46,820 nucleotides of DNA, from the NCBI GenBank assembly GCA_032718475.1, contig JAUCBJ010006482.1:1-46820 (forward strand), given 5' to 3'. The notes below the pieces were generated by a model that worked only from the letters and a program-made list of their open reading frames with translations, did not search any database and was not told the origin of the DNA. The DNA is from Nemertoderma westbladi. Taxonomy: Eukaryota; Xenacoelomorpha; Nemertodermatida; Nemertodermatidae. The position numbers and the translations under genes were made by a program. Shown piece by piece: positions 15,001-30,400 of the stretch; positions within the stretch are counted from its first letter, which is position 1, and each line of letters begins with the position of its first letter.

Positions 15001-18000
15001 CTAACTTATCAGCCTACGTCCCCGTAGTTGCTCACATTATGCTAACTTATCAGCCTACGTCCCCGTAGTTGCTCACATTATGTAAACTTATCAGCCTACG
15101 TCCCCGTAGTTGCTCACATTATGCTAAATTATCAGCCTACGTCCCCGTAGTTGCTAACGTTATGTTAACTTATCAGCCTACGTCCCCGTAGTTGCTCACA
15201 TTATGCTAACTTATCAGCCTACGTCCCCGTAGTTACTCACATTATGCTAACTTATCAGCCTACGTCCCCGTTGTTGCTCACATTATGCTAACTTATCTGC
15301 CTACGTCCCCGTAGTTGCTCACATTATGTTAACTTATCAGCCTACGTCCCCGTAGTTGCTCACATTATGCTAACTTATCAGCCTACGTCCCCTTAGTTGC
15401 TCACATTATGCTAACATATCAGCCTACGGCCCCATTGTTGCTCACATTATGCTAACTTATCAGCCTACGTCCCCGTATTTGCTCACATTATGCTAACTTA
15501 TCAGCCTACGGCCCCGTAGTTGCTCACATTATGCTAACTTATCAGCCTACGTCCCCTTAGTTGCTCACATTATGCTAACATATCAGCCTACGTCCCCGTA
15601 GTTGCTCACATTATGCTAACTTATCAGCCTACGTCCCCGTAGTTGCTCACATTATGCTAACTTATCAGCCTACGTCCCCGTTGTTGCTCACATTATGCTA
15701 ACTTATCAGCCTACGTCCCCGTAGTTGCTCACATTATGCTAACTTATCAGCCTACGTCCCCGTAGTTGCTCACATTATGCTAACTTATCAGCCTACGTCC
15801 CCGTAGTTGCTCACATTATGCTAACTTATCAGCCTACGTCCCCGTAGTTGCTCACATTATGCTAACTTATCAGCCTACGTCCCCGTAGTTGCTCACATTA
15901 TGCTAACTTATCAGCCTACGTCCCCGTAGTTGCTCACATTATGCTAGCTAACTTATCAGCCTACGTCCCCGTAGTTGCTCACATTATGCTAACTTATCAG
16001 CCTACGTCCCCGTAGTTGCTCACATTATGCTAGCTAACTTATCAGCCTACGTCCCCGTAGTTGCTCACATTATGCTAACTTATCAGCCTACGTCCCCGTA
16101 GTTGCTCACATTATGCTAGCTAACTTATCAGCCTACGTCCCCGTAGTTGCTCACATTATGCTAACTTATCAGCCTACGGCTCCGTAGTTGCTCACAGTAT
16201 GCTAACTTATCAGCCTACGTCCCCGTAGTTGCTCACATTATGCTAACTTATCAGCCTACGTCCCCGTAGTTGCTCACATTATGCTAGCTAACTTATCAGC
16301 CTACGTTCCCGTAGTTGCTCACATTATGCTAACTTATCAGCCTACGGCTCCGTAGTTGCTCACATTATGCTAACTTATCAGCCTACGTCCCCGTAGTTGC
16401 TCACATTATGCTAACATATCAGCCTACGTCCCCGTAGTTGCTCACATTATGCTAACTTATCAGCCTACGTCCCCGTAGTTGCTCACATTATGCTAACTTA
16501 TCAGCCTACGTCCCCGTTGTTGCTCACATTATGCTAACTTATCAGCCTACGTCCCCGTAGTTGCTCACATTATGCAACTTATCAGCCTACGGCCCCGTAG
16601 TTGCTCACATTATGCTAAGTTATCAGCCTATGTCCCCGTAGTTGCTCACATTATGCTAGCTAACTTATCAGCCTACGTCCCCGTAGTTGCTCACATTATG
16701 CTAACTTATCAGCCTACGTCCCCGTAGTTGCTCACATTATGTTAACTTATCAGCCTACGTCCCCGTAGTTGCTCACATTATGCTAAATTATCAGCCTACG
16801 TCCCCGTAGTTGCTCACGTTATGTTAACTTATCAGCCTACGTCCCCGTAGTTGCTCACATTATGCTAACTTATCAGCCTACGTCCCCGTAGTTACTCACA
16901 TTATGCTAACTTATCAGCCTACGTCCCCGTTGTTGCTCACATTATGCTAACTTATCTGCCTACGTCCCCGTAGTTGCTCACATTATGTTAACTTATCAGC
17001 CTACGTCCCCGTAGTTGCTCACATTATGCTAACTTATCAGCCTACGTCCCCTTAGTTGCTCACATTATGCTAACATATCAGCCTACGGCCCCATTGTTGC
17101 TCACATTATGCTAACTTATCAGCCTACGTCCCCGTATTTGCTCACATTATGCTAACTTATCAGCCTACGGCCCCGTAGTTGCTCACATTATGCTAACTTA
17201 TCAGCCTACGTCCCCTTAGTTGCTCACATTATGCTAACATATCAGCCTACGTCCCCGTAGTTGCTCACATTATGCTAACTTATCAGCCTACGTCCCCGTA
17301 GTTGCTCACATTATGCTAACTTATCAGCCTACGTCCCCGTTGTTGCTCACATTATGCTAACTTATCAGCCTACGTCCCCGTAGTTGCTCACATTATGCTA
17401 ACTTATCAGCCTACGTCCCCGTAGTTGCTCACATTATGCTAACTTATCAGCCTACGTCCCCGTAGTTGCTCACATTATGCTAACTTATCAGCCAACGTCC
17501 CCGTAGTTGCTCACATTATGCTAACTTATCAGCCTACGTCCCCGTAGTTGCTCGCATTATGCTAACTTATCAGCCTACGTCCCCGTAGTTGCTCACATTA
17601 TGCTAGCTAACTTATCAGCCTACGTCCCCGTAGTTGCTCACATTATGCTAACTTATCAGCCTACGTCCCCGTAGTTGCTCACATTATGCTAGCTAACTTA
17701 TCAGCCTACGTCCCCGTAGTTGCTCACATTATGCTAACTTATCAGCCTACGTCCCCGTAGTTGCTCACATTATGCTAGCTAACTTATCAGCCTACGTCCC
17801 CGTAGTTGCTCACATTATGCTAACTTATCAGCCTACGGCTCCGTAGTTGCTCACAGTATGCTAACTTATCAGCCTACGTCCCCGTAGTTGCTCACATTAT
17901 GCTAACTTATCAGCCTACGTCCCCGTAGTTGCTCACATTATGCTAGCTAACTTATCAGCCTACGTTCCCGTAGTTGCTCACATTATGCTAACTTATCAGC

Positions 18001-18720
18001 CTACGGCTCCGTAGTTGCTCACATTATGCTAACTTATCAGCCTACGTCCCCGTAGTTGCTCACATGATGCTAACATATCAGCCTACGTCCCCGTAGTTGC
18101 TCACATTATTCTAACTTATCAGCCTACGTCCCCGTAGTTGCTCACATTATGCTAACTTATCAGCCTACGTCCCCGTTGTTGCTCACATTATGCTAACTTA
18201 TCAGCCTACGTCCCCGTAGTTGCTCACATTATGCTAACTTATCAGCCTACGTCCCCGTAGTTGCTCACATTATGCTAACTTATCAGCCTACGTCCCCGTA
18301 GTTGCTCACATTATGCTAACTTATCAGCCTACGTCCCCGTAGTTGCTCACATTATGCTAACTTATCAGCCTACGTCCCCGTAGTTGCTCACATTATGCTA
18401 ACTTATCAGCCTACGTCCCCGTAGTTGCTCACATTATGCTAGCTAACTTATCAGCCTACGTCCCCGTAGTTGCTCACATTATGCTAACTTATCAGCCTAC
18501 GTCCCCGTAGTTGCTCACATTATGCTAGCTAACTTATCAGCCTACGTCCCCGTAGTTGCTCACATTATGCTAACTTATCAGCCTACGTCCCCGTAGTTGC
18601 TCACATTATGCTAGCTAACTTATCAGCCTACGTCCCCGTAGTTGCTCACATTATGCTAACTTATCAGCCTACGGCTCCGTAGTTGCTCACAGTATGCTAA
18701 CTTATCAGCCTACGTCCCCG
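3091..18720. repeat. Higher-order repeats, left part of array (about 5-7.4 kb, nested 1.2-1.7 kb)
   Basis: A marker pair of variant monomers (CTAAGTTATC followed by CCTATGTCC) occurs at 3091, 8084, 9329, 14956 and 16615. The spacings are 4993, 1245, 5627 and 1659 bp. Other rare markers repeat over larger steps. The 63-codon open stretch formed by alternating 40/41-bp units starts at 4719 and again at 11707 (6988 bp). CACAATG occurs at 5202, 12517 and 19921 (7315 and 7404 bp). The GTTAGTTAAC variant is at 7192 and 13818 (6626 bp). Blocks of many monomers have therefore been duplicated in order, with later insertions and losses that make the offsets differ. Boundaries are approximate. Confidence 0.85.
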
Positions 18721-20020
18721 TAGTTGCTCACATTATGCAACTTATCAGCCTACGTCCCCGTAGTTGCTCACATTATGCTAACTTATCAGCCTACGTCCCC
18801 GTAGTTGCTCACATTATGCTAACTTATCAGCCTACGTCCCCGTAGTTGCTCACATTATGCTAACTTATCAGCCTACGTCCCCGTTGTTGCTCACATTATG
18901 CTAACTTATCAGCCTACGTCCCCGTTGTTGCTCACATTATGCTAGCTAACTTATCAGCCTACGTCCCCGTAGTTGCTCACATTATGCTAGCTAACTTATC
19001 AGCCTACGTCCCCGTTGTTGCTCACATTATGCTAACTTATCAGCCTACGTCCCCGTAGTTGCTCACATTATGCAACTTATCAGCCTACGTCCCCGTAGTT
19101 GCTCACATTATGCTAACTTATCAGCCTACGTCCCCGTAGTTGCTCACATTATGCAACTTATCAGCCTACGTCCCCGTAGTTGCTCACATTATGCTAACTT
19201 ATCAGCCTACGTCCCCGTTGTTGCTCACATTATGCTAACTTATCAGCCTACGGCCCCGTAGTTGCTCACATTATGCTAACTTATCAGCCTACGTCCCCGT
19301 AGTTGCTCACATTATGCAACTTATCAGCCTACGTCCCCGTAGTTGCTCACATTATGCTAACTTATCAGCCTACGGCCCCGCAGTTGCTCACATTATGCTA
19401 ACTTATCAGCCTACGTCCCCGTAGTTGCTCACATTATGCTAACTTATCAGCCTACGTCCCCGTAGTTGCTCACAGTATGTTAACTTATCAGCCTACGTCC
19501 CCGTAGTTGCTCACATTATGCTAACTTATCAGCCTACGTCCCCGTAGTTGCTCACATTATGCTAACTTATCAGCCTACGTCCCCGTAGTTGCTCACATTA
19601 TGCTAACTTATCAGCCTACGTACCCGTAGTTGCTCACATTATGCAACTTATCAGCCTACGTCCCCGTAGTTGCTCACATTATGCTAACTTATCAGCCTAC
19701 GGCTCCGCAGTTGCTCACATTATGCTAACTTATCAGCCTACGTCCCCGTAGTTGCTCACATTATGCTAACTTATCAGCCTACGTCCCCGTCGTTGCTCAC
19801 ATTATGCTAACTTATCAGCCTACGGCCCCGTAGTTGCTCACATTATGCTAACTTATCAGCCTACGTCCCCGTAGTTACTTACATTATGCTAACTTATCAG
19901 CCTACGTCCCCGTAGTTGCTCACAATGCTAACTTATCAGCCTACGTCCCCGTAGTTGCTCACATTATGCTAGCTAACTTATCAGCCTACGTCCCCGTAGT
20001 TGCTCACATTATGCTAACTT

Positions 20021-21424
20021 ATCAGAGCCTACGTCCCCGTTGTTGCTCACATTATGCAACTTATCAGCCTACGTCCCCGTAGTTGCTCACATTATGCTAA
20101 CTTATCAGCCTACGTCCCCGTAGTTGCTCACATTATACTAACTTATCAGCCTACGTCCCCGTAGTTGCTCACATTATACTAACTTATCAGCCTACGTCCC
20201 CGTAGTTGCTCACATTATGCTAGCTAACTTATCAGCCTACGTCCCCGTAGTTGCTCACATTATGCTAAATTATCAGCCTACGTCCCCGTTGTTGCTCACA
20301 TTATGTTAACTTATCAGCCTACGTCCCCGTAGTTTCTCACATTATGCTAACTTATCAGCCTACGGCCCCGTAGTTGCTCACATTATGCTAGCTAACATAT
20401 CTGCCTACGACCCCGTAGTTGCTCACATTATGCTAGCTAACTTATCAGCCTACGGCCCCGTAGTTGCTCACATTATGCTAGCTAACTTATCAGCCTACGT
20501 CCCCGTAGTTGCTTACATTATGCTAACTTATCAGCCTACGTCCCCGTAGTTGCTCACAATGCTAACTTATCAGCCTACGTCCCCGTAGTTGCTCACATTA
20601 TGCTAGCTAACTTATCAGCCTACGGCCCCGTAGTTGCTCACATTATGCTAGCTAACTTATCAGCCTACGTCCCCGTAGTTGCTTACATTATGCTAACTTA
20701 TCAGCCTACGTCCCCGTAGTTGCTCACAATGCTAACTTATCAGCCTACGTCCCCGTAGTTGCTCACATTATGCTAGCTAACTTATCAGCCTACGTCCCCG
20801 TAGTTGCTCACATTATGCTAGCTAACTTATCAGCCTACGTCCCCGTAGTTGCTTACATTATGCTAACTTATCAGCCTACGTCCCCGTAGTTGCTCACAAT
20901 GCTAACTTATCAGCCTACGTCCCCGTAGTTGCTCACATTATGCTAGCTAACTTATCAGCCTACGTCCCCGTAGTTGCTCACATTATGCTAACTTATCAGA
21001 GCCTACGTCCCCGTTGTTGCTCACATTATGCAACTTATCAGCCTACGTCCCCGTAGTTGCTCACATTATGCTAACTTATCAGCCTACGTCCCCGTAGTTG
21101 CTCACATTATACTAACTTATCAGCCTACGTCCCCGTAGTTGCTCACATTATACTAACTTATCAGCCTACGTCCCCGTAGTTGCTCACATTATGCTAGCTA
21201 ACTTATCAGCCTACGTCCCCGTAGTTGCTCACATTATGCTAAATTATCAGCCTACGTCCCCGTTGTTGCTCACATTATGTTAACTTATCAGCCTACGTCC
21301 CCGTAGTTTCTCACATTATGCTAACTTATCAGCCTACGGCCCCGTAGTTGCTCACATTATGCTAGCTAACATATCTGCCTACGACCCCGTAGTTGCTCAC
21401 ATTATGCTAGCTAACTTATCAGCC
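20021..21424. repeat. 974-bp tandem segment inside the array
   Basis: Three rare markers recur at exactly the same offset. ATCAGAGCCT is at 20021 and 20995, the ACTAAC variant monomers (CATTATACTA) are at 20131 and 21105, and GCTAACATATCTGCC is at 20391 and 21365. Each pair is 974 bp apart, so 20021-20450 and 20995-21424 are a direct duplication. This block is present once in the corresponding higher-order copies near 24.9 kb and 29.8 kb, so the duplication is younger than the 4.9-kb unit. Confidence 0.85.
20411..20990. repeat. 170-bp four-monomer repeat, about 3.4 copies
   Basis: The variant GCTTACATTA occurs at 20511, 20681 and 20851, exactly 170 bp apart. Each period consists of four monomers of 45, 41, 39 and 45 bp, which sum to 170. 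The periodicity holds from about 20411 to 20990. One substitution separates the copies (ACGG at 20451 and 20621 against ACGT at 20791). It lies between the two halves of the 974-bp duplication and looks like a very recent local expansion. Confidence 0.9.
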
Positions 21425-24400
21425 TACGGCCCCGTAGTTGCTCACATTATGCTAACTTATCAGCCTACGGCCCCGTAGTTGCTCACATTATGCTAGCTAA
21501 CATATCAGCCTACGTCCCCGTAGTTGCTCACATTATGCTAACTTATCAGCCTACGTTCCCGTAGTTGCTCACATTATGCTAACTTATCAGCCTACGTCCC
21601 CGTAGTTGCTCACATTATGCTAACTTATCAGCCTACGTCCCCGTAGTTGCTCACATTATGCTAACTTATCAGACTACGTACCCGTAGTTGCTCACATTAT
21701 GCTAACTTATCAGCCTACGTCCCCGGAGTTGCTCACATTATGCTAACTTATCAGCCCACGGCCCCGTAGTTGCTCACATTATGCTAGCTAACTTATCAGC
21801 CTACGTCCCCGTTGTTGCTCACATTATGCTAACTTATCAGCCTACGTCCCTGTTGTTGCTCACATTATGCTAACTTATCAGCCTACGTCCCCGTTGTTGC
21901 TCACATTATGCTAAGTTATCAGCCTACGTCCCCGTAGTTGCTCACATTATGCTAGCTACCTTATCAGCCTACTTCCCCGCAGTTGCTCACATTATGCTAA
22001 CTTATCAACCTACGTCCCCGTAGTTGCTCACATTATGCTAACTTATCAGCCTACGTCCCCGTTGTTGCTCACATTATACTAAGTTATCAGCCTACGTCCC
22101 CGTAGTTGCTCACATTATGCTAGCTAACTTATCAGCCACGTCTCCGTAGTCGCTCACATTATGCTAGCTAACTTATCAGCCTACGTCCCCGTAGTTGCTC
22201 ACATTATGCTAACTTATCAGCCTACCTCCCCGTAGTTGCTCACATTATGCAACTTATCAGCATACGTCCCCTTAGTTGCTCACATTATGCTAGCTAACTT
22301 ATCAGCCTACGTCCCCGTTGTTGCTCACATTATGCTAACTTATCAGCCTACGTCCCCGTTGTTGCTCACATTATGCTAACTTATCAGCCTACGTCCCCGT
22401 TGTTGCTCACATTATGCTAAGTTATCAGCCTACGTCCCCATAGTTGCTCACATTATGCTAGCTACCTTATCAGCCTACGTCCCCGTAGTTGCTCACATTA
22501 TGCTAACTTATCAACCTACGTCCCCGTAGTTGCTCACATTATGCTAACTTATCAGCCTACGTCCCCGTTGTTGCTCACATTATGCTAAGTTATCAGCCTA
22601 CGTCCCCGTAGTTGCTCACATTATGCTAGCTAACTTATCAGCCTACGTCCCCGTAGTTGCTCACATTATGCTAGCTAACTTATCAGCCTACGTCCCCGTA
22701 GTTGCTCACATTATGCTAGCTAACTTATCAGCCTACGTCCCCGTTGTTGCTCACATTATGCTAACTTATCAGCCTACGTCCCCGTAGTTGCTCACATTAT
22801 GCTAACTTATCAGCCTACGGCCCCGTGGTTGCTCACATTATGCTAACTTATCAGCCTACGTCCCCGTAGTTACTCACATTATGCAAACTTATCAGCCTAC
22901 GGCCCCGTAGTTGCTCACATTATGCTAACTTATCAACCTACGTCCCCGTAGTTGCTCACATTATGCTAACTTATCAGCCTACGTCCCCGTAGTTGCTCAC
23001 ATTATACTAACTTATCAGCCTAAGTCCCCGTAGTTGCTCACATTATGCTAACTTATCAGCCTACGACCCCGTAGTTGCTCACATTATGCTACTTATCAGC
23101 CTACGTCCCCGTAGTTGCTCACATTATGCTAACTTATCAGCCTACGTCCCCGTAGTTGCTCACATTATGCTAACTTATCAGCCTACGTCCCCGTAGTTGC
23201 TCACATTATGCTAACTTATCAGCCTACGTCCCCGTAGTTGCTCACATTATGCTAACTTATCAGCCTACGTCCCCGTAGTTGCTCACATTATGCTAACTTA
23301 TCAGCCTACGTCCCCGTAGTTGCTCACAATATGCTAGCTAACTTATCAGCCTACGTCCCCGTAGTTGCTCACATTATGCTAACTTATCAGCCTACGTCCC
23401 CGTAGTTGCTCACATTATGCTAGCTAACTTATCAGCCTACGTCCCCGTAGTTGCTCACATTATGCTAACTTATCAGCCTACGTCCCCGTAGTTGCTCACA
23501 TTATGCTAGCTAACTTATCAGCCTACGTCCCCGTAGTTGCTCACATTATGCTAACTTATCAGCCTACGGCTCCGTAGTTGCTCACAGTATGCTAACTTAT
23601 CAGCCTACGTCCCCGTAGTTGCTCACATTATGCAACTTATCAGCCTACGTCCCCGTAGTTGCTCACATTATGCTAACTTATCAGCCTACGTCCCCGTAGT
23701 TGCTCACATTATGCTAACTTATCAGCCTACGTCCCCGTAGTTGCTCACATTATGCTAACTTATCAGCCTACGTCCCCGTTGTTGCTCACATTATGCTAAC
23801 TTATCAGCCTACGTCCCCGTTGTTGCTCACATTATGCTAGCTAACTTATCAGCCTACGTCCCCGTAGTTGCTCACATTATGCTAGCTAACTTATCAGCCT
23901 ACGTCCCCGTTGTTGCTTACATTATGCTAACTTATCAGCCTACGTCCCCGTAGTTGCTCACATTATGCAACTTATCAGCCTACGTCCCCGTAGTTGCTCA
24001 CATTATGCTAACTTATCAGCCTACGTCCCCGTAGTTGCTCACATTATGCAACTTATCAGCCTACGTCCCCGTAGTTGCTCACATTATGCTAACTTATCAG
24101 CCTACGTCCCCGTTGTTGCTCACATTATGCTAACTTATCAGCCTACGGCCCCGTAGTTGCTCACATTATGCTAACTTATCAGCCTACGTCCCCGTAGTTG
24201 CTCACATTATGCAACTTATCAGCCTACGTCCCCGTAGTTGCTCACATTATGCTAACTTATCAGCCTACGGCCCCGCAGTTGCTCACATTATGCTAACTTA
24301 TCAGCCTACGTCCCCGTAGTTGCTCACATTATGCTAACTTATCAGCCTACGTCCCCGTAGTTGCTCACAGTATGTTAACTTATCAGCCTACGTCCCCGTA

Positions 24401-27400
24401 GTTGCTCACATTATGCTAACTTATCAGCCTACGTCCCCGTAGTTGCTCACATTATGCTAACTTATCAGCCTACGTCCCCGTAGTTGCTCACATTATGCTA
24501 ACTTATCAGCCTACGTACCCGTAGTTGCTCACATTATGCAACTTATCAGCCTACGTCCCCGTAGTTGCTCACATTATGCTAACTTATCAGCCTACGGCTC
24601 CGCAGTTGCTCACATTATGCTAACTTATCAGCCTACGTCCCCGTAGTTGCTCACATTATGCTAACTTATCAGCCTACGTCCCCGTCGTTGCTCACATTAT
24701 GCTAACTTATCAGCCTACGGCCCCGTAGTTGCTCACATTATGCTAACTTATCAGCCTACGTCCCCGTAGTTGCTCACAATGCTAACTTATCAGCCTACGT
24801 CCCCGTAGTTGCTCACATTATGCTAGCTAACTTATCAGCCTACGTCCCCGTAGTTGCTCACATTTTGCTAACTTATCAGAGCCTACGTCCCCGTTGTTGC
24901 TCACATTATGCAACTTATCAGCCTACGTCCCCGTAGTTGCTCACATTATGCTAACTTATCAGCCTACGTCCCCGTAGTTGCTCACATTATGCTAACTTAT
25001 CAGCCTACGTCCCCGTAGTTGCTCACATTATGCTAAATTATCAGCCTACGTCCCCGTTGTTGCTCACATTATGTTAACTTATCAGCCTACGTCCCCGTAG
25101 TTTCTCACATTATGCTAACTTATCAGCCTACGGCCCCGTAGTTGCTCACATTATGCTAGCTAACATATCTGCCTACGACCCCGTAGTTGCTCACATTATG
25201 CTAGCTAACTTATCAGCCTACGGCCCCGTAGTTGCTCACATTATGCTAACTTATCAGCCTACGGCCCCGTAGTTGCTCACATTATGCTAGCTAACATATC
25301 AGCCTACGTCCCCGTAGTTGCTCACATTATGCTAACTTATCAGCCTACGTTCCCGTAGTTGCTCACATTATGCTAACTTATCAGCCTACGTCCCCGTAGT
25401 TGCTCACATTATGCTAACTTATCAGCCTACGTCCCCGTAGTTGCTCACATTATGCTAACTTATCAGACTACGTCCCCGTAGTTGCTCACATTATACTAAC
25501 TTATCAGCCTACGTCCCCGTAGTTGCTCACATTATTCTAACTTATCAGCCTACGTCCCCGGAGTTGCTCACATTATGCTAACTTATCAGCCCACGGCCCC
25601 GTAGTTGCTCACATTATGCTAGCTAACTTATCAGCCTACGTCCCCGTTGTTGCTCACATTATGCTAACTTATCAGCCTACGTCCCTGTTGTTGCTCACAT
25701 TATGCTAACTTATCAGCCTACGTCCCCGTTGTTGCTCACATTATGCTAAGTTATCAGCCTACGTCCCCGTAGTTGCTCACATTATGCTAGCTACCTTATC
25801 AGCCTACTTCCCCGTAGTTGCTCACATTATGCTAACTTATCAACCTACGTCCCCGTAGTTGCTCACATTATGCTAACTTATCAGCCTACGTCCCCGTTGT
25901 TGCTCACATTATACTAAGTTATCAGCCTACGTCCCCGTAGTTGCTCACATTATGCTAGCTAACTTATCAGCCACGTCTCCGTAGTCGCTCACATTATGCT
26001 AGCTAACTTATCAGCCTACGTCCCCGTAGTTGCTCACATTATGCTAACTTATCAGCCTACCTCCCCGTAGTTGCTCACATTATGCAACTTATCAGCATAC
26101 GTCCCCTTAGTTGCTCACATTATGCTAGCTAACTTATCAGCCTACGTCCCCGTTGTTGCTCACATTATGCTAACTTATCAGCCTACGTCCCCGTTGTTGC
26201 TCACATTATGCTAACTTATCAGCCTACGTCCCCGTTGTTGCTCACATTATGCTAAGTTATCAGCCTACGTCCCCATAGTTGCTCACATTATGCTAGCTAC
26301 CTTATCAGCCTACGTCCCCGTAGTTGCTCACATTATGCTAACTTATCAACCTACGTCCCCGTAGTTGCTCACATTATGCTAACTTATCAGCCTACGTCCC
26401 CGTTGTTGCTCACATTATGCTAAGTTATCAGCCTACGTCCCCGTAGTTGCTCACATTATGCTAGCTAACTTATCAGCCTACGTCCCCGTAGTTGCTCACA
26501 TTATGCTAGCTAACTTATCAGCCTACGTCCCCGTAGTTGCTCACATTATGCTAGCTAACTTATCAGCCTACGTCCCCGTTGTTGCTCACATTATGCTAAC
26601 TTATCAGCCTACGTCCCCGTAGTTGCTCACATTATGCTAACTTATCAGCCTACGGCCCCGTAGTTGCTCACATTATGCTAACTTATCAGCCTACGTCCCC
26701 GTAGTTACTCACATTATGCAAACTTATCAGCCTACGGCCCCGTAGTTGCTCACATTATGCTAACTTATCAACCTACGTCCCCGTAGTTGCTCACATTATG
26801 CTAACTTATCAGCCTACGTCCCCGTAGTTGCTCACATTATACTAACTTATCAGCCTAAGTCCCCGTAGTTGCTCACATTATGCTAACTTATCAGCCTACG
26901 ACCCCGTAGTTGCTCACATTATGCTACTTATCAGCCTACGTCCCCGTAGTTGTTCACTTTATGCTAACTTATCAGCCTACGTCCCCGTAGTTGCTCACAT
27001 TATGCAAACTTATCAGCCTACGTCCCCGTAGTTGCTCACATTATCCTAACTTATCAGCCTACGTCCCCAGTTGCTCACATTATGCTAACTTATCAGCCTA
27101 CGTCCCCGTAGTTGCTCACATTATGCTACTTATCAGCCACGTCCCCGTAGTTGCTCACATTATGCTAACTTATCAGCCTACGTCCCCGTAGTTGCTCACA
27201 TTATGCTAACTTATCAGCCTACGTCCCCGTAGTTGCTCACATTATGCTACATATCAGCCACGTCCCCGTAGTTGCTCACATTATGCTAACTTATCAGCCT
27301 ACGTCACCGTAGTTGCTCACATTATGCTAACTTATCAGCCTACCACCCCGTAGTTGCTCACATTATGCTAACTTATCAGCCTACGTCCCCGTAGTTGCTC

Positions 27401-30400
27401 ACATTATGCTAACTTATCAGCCTACGTCCCCGTAGTTGCTCACATTATGCTAACTTATCAGCCTACGGCCCCGTAGATGCTCACATTATGCTAACTTATC
27501 CGCCTACGTCCCCGTAGTTGCTCACCTTATGCTAACTTATCAGCCTACGTCACCGTAATTGCTAACATTATGCTAACTTATCAGCCTACGTCCCCATTGT
27601 TGCTCACATTATGCTAACTTATCAGCCTACGTCCCCGTAGTTGCTCACATTATGCTAACTTATCAGCCTACGTCCCCGTAGTTGCTCACATTATGCTAGC
27701 TAACTTATCAGCCTACGTCCCCGTTGTTGCTCACATTATGCTAACTTATCAGCCTACGTCCCCGTAGTTGCTCACATTATGCTAACTTATCAGCCTACGG
27801 CCCCGTAGTTGCTCACATTATGCTAACTTATCAGCCTACGTCCCCGTAGTTACTCACATTATGCAAACTTATCAGCCTACGTCCCCGTAGTTGCTCACAT
27901 TATGCTAACTTATCAGCCTACGTCCCCGTAGTTGCTCACATTATGCTAGCTAACTTATCAGCCTACGTCCCCGTAGTTGCTCACATTATGCTAACTTATC
28001 AGCCTACGTCCCCGTAGTTGCTCACATTATGCTAGCTAACTTATCAGCCTACGTCCCCGTAGTTGCTCACATTATGCTAACTTATCAGCCTACGGCTCCG
28101 TAGTTGCTCACAGTATGCTAACTTATCAGCCTACGTCCCCGTAGTTGCTCACATTATGCAACTTATCAGCCTACGTCCCCGTAGTTGCTCACATTATGCT
28201 AACTTATCAGCCTACGTCCCCGTAGTTGCTCACATTATGCTAACTTATCAGCCTACGTCCCCGTAGTTGCTCACATTATGCTAACTTATCAGCCTACGTC
28301 CCCGTTGTTGCTCACATTATGCTAACTTATCAGCCTACGTCCCCGTTGTTGCTCACATTATGCTAGCTAACTTATCAGCCTACGTCCCCGTAGTTGCTCA
28401 CATTATGCTAGCTAACTTATCAGCCTACGTCCCCGTTGTTGCTCACATTATGCTAACTTATCAGCCTACGTCCCCGTTGTTGCTCACATTATGCTAACTT
28501 ATCAGCCTACGTCCCCGTTGTTGCTCACATTATGCTAGCTAACTTATCAGCCTACGTCCCCGTAGTTGCTCACATTATGCTAGCTAACTTATCAGCCTAC
28601 GTCCCCGTTGTTGCTCACATTATGCTAACTTATCAGCCTACGTCCCCGTAGTTGCTCACATTATGCTAGCTAACTTATCAGCCTACGTCCCCGTTGTTGC
28701 TCACATTATGCTAACTTATCAGCCTACGTCCCCGTTGTTGCTCACATTATGCTAGCTAACTTATCAGCCTACGTCCCCGTAGTTGCTCACATTATGCTAG
28801 CTAACTTATCAGCCTACGTCCCCGTTGTTGCTCACATTATGCTAACTTATCAGCCTACGTCCCCGTAGTTGCTCACATTATGCAACTTATCAGCCTACGT
28901 CCCCGTAGTTGCTCACATTATGCTAACTTATCAGCCTACGTCCCCGTAGTTGCTCACATTATGCAACTTATCAGCCTACGTCCCCGTAGTTGCTCACATT
29001 ATGCTAACTTATCAGCCTACGTCCCCGTTGTTGCTCACATTATGCTAACTTATCAGCCTACGGCCCCGTAGTTGCTCACATTATGCTAACTTATCAGCCT
29101 ACGTCCCCGTAGTTGCTCACATTATGCAACTTATCAGCCTACGTCCCCGTAGTTGCTCACATTATGCTAACTTATCAGCCTACGGCCCCGCAGTTGCTCA
29201 CATTATGCTAACTTATCAGCCTACGTCCCCGTAGTTGCTCACATTATGCTAACTTATCAGCCTACGTCCCCGTAGTTGCTCACAGTATGTTAACTTATCA
29301 GCCTACGTCCCCGTAGTTGCTCACATTATGCTAACTTATCAGCCTACGTCCCCGTAGTTGCTCACATTATGCTAACTTATCAGCCTACGTCCCCGTAGTT
29401 GCTCACATTATGCTAACTTATCAGCCTACGTACCCGTAGTTGCTCACATTATGCAACTTATCAGCCTACGTCCCCGTAGTTGCTCACATTATGCTAACTT
29501 ATCAGCCTACGGCTCCGCAGTTGCTCACATTATGCTAACTTATCAGCCTACGTCCCCGTAGTTGCTCACATTATGCTAACTTATCAGCCTACGTCCCCGT
29601 CGTTGCTCACATTATGCTAACTTATCAGCCTACGGCCCCGTAGTTGCTCACATTATGCTAACTTATCAGCCTACGTCCCCGTAGTTGCTCACAATGCTAA
29701 CTTATCAGCCTACGTCCCCGTAGTTGCTCACATTATGCTAGCTAACTTATCAGCCTACGTCCCCGTAGTTGCTCACATTATGCTAACTTATCAGAGCCTA
29801 CGTCCCCGTTGTTGCTCACATTATGCAACTTATCAGCCTACGTCCCCGTAGTTGCTCACATTATGCTAACTTATCAGCCTACGTCCCCGTAGTTGCTCAC
29901 ATTATGCTAACTTATCAGCCTACGTCCCCGTAGTTGCTCACATTATGCTAAATTATCAGCCTACGTCCCCGTTGTTGCTCACATTATGTTAACTTATCAG
30001 CCTACGTCCCCGTAGTTTCTCACATTATGCTAACTTATCAGCCTACGGCCCCGTAGTTTCTCACATTATGCTAACTTATCAGCCTACGTCCCCGTAGTTA
30101 CTCACATTATGCTAGCTAACTTATCAGCCTACGTCCCCGTAGTTGCTCACATTATGCTAGCTAACATATCTGCCTACGACCCCGTAGTTGCTCACATTAT
30201 GCTAGCTAACTTATCAGCCTACGGCCCCGTAGTTGCTCACATTATGCTAACTTATCAGCCTACGGCCCCGTAGTTGCTCACATTATGCTAGCTAACATAT
30301 CAGCCTACGTCCCCGTAGTTGCTCACATTATGCTAACTTATCAGCCTACGTTCCCGTAGTTGCTCACATTATGCTAACTTATCAGCCTACGTCCCCGTAG

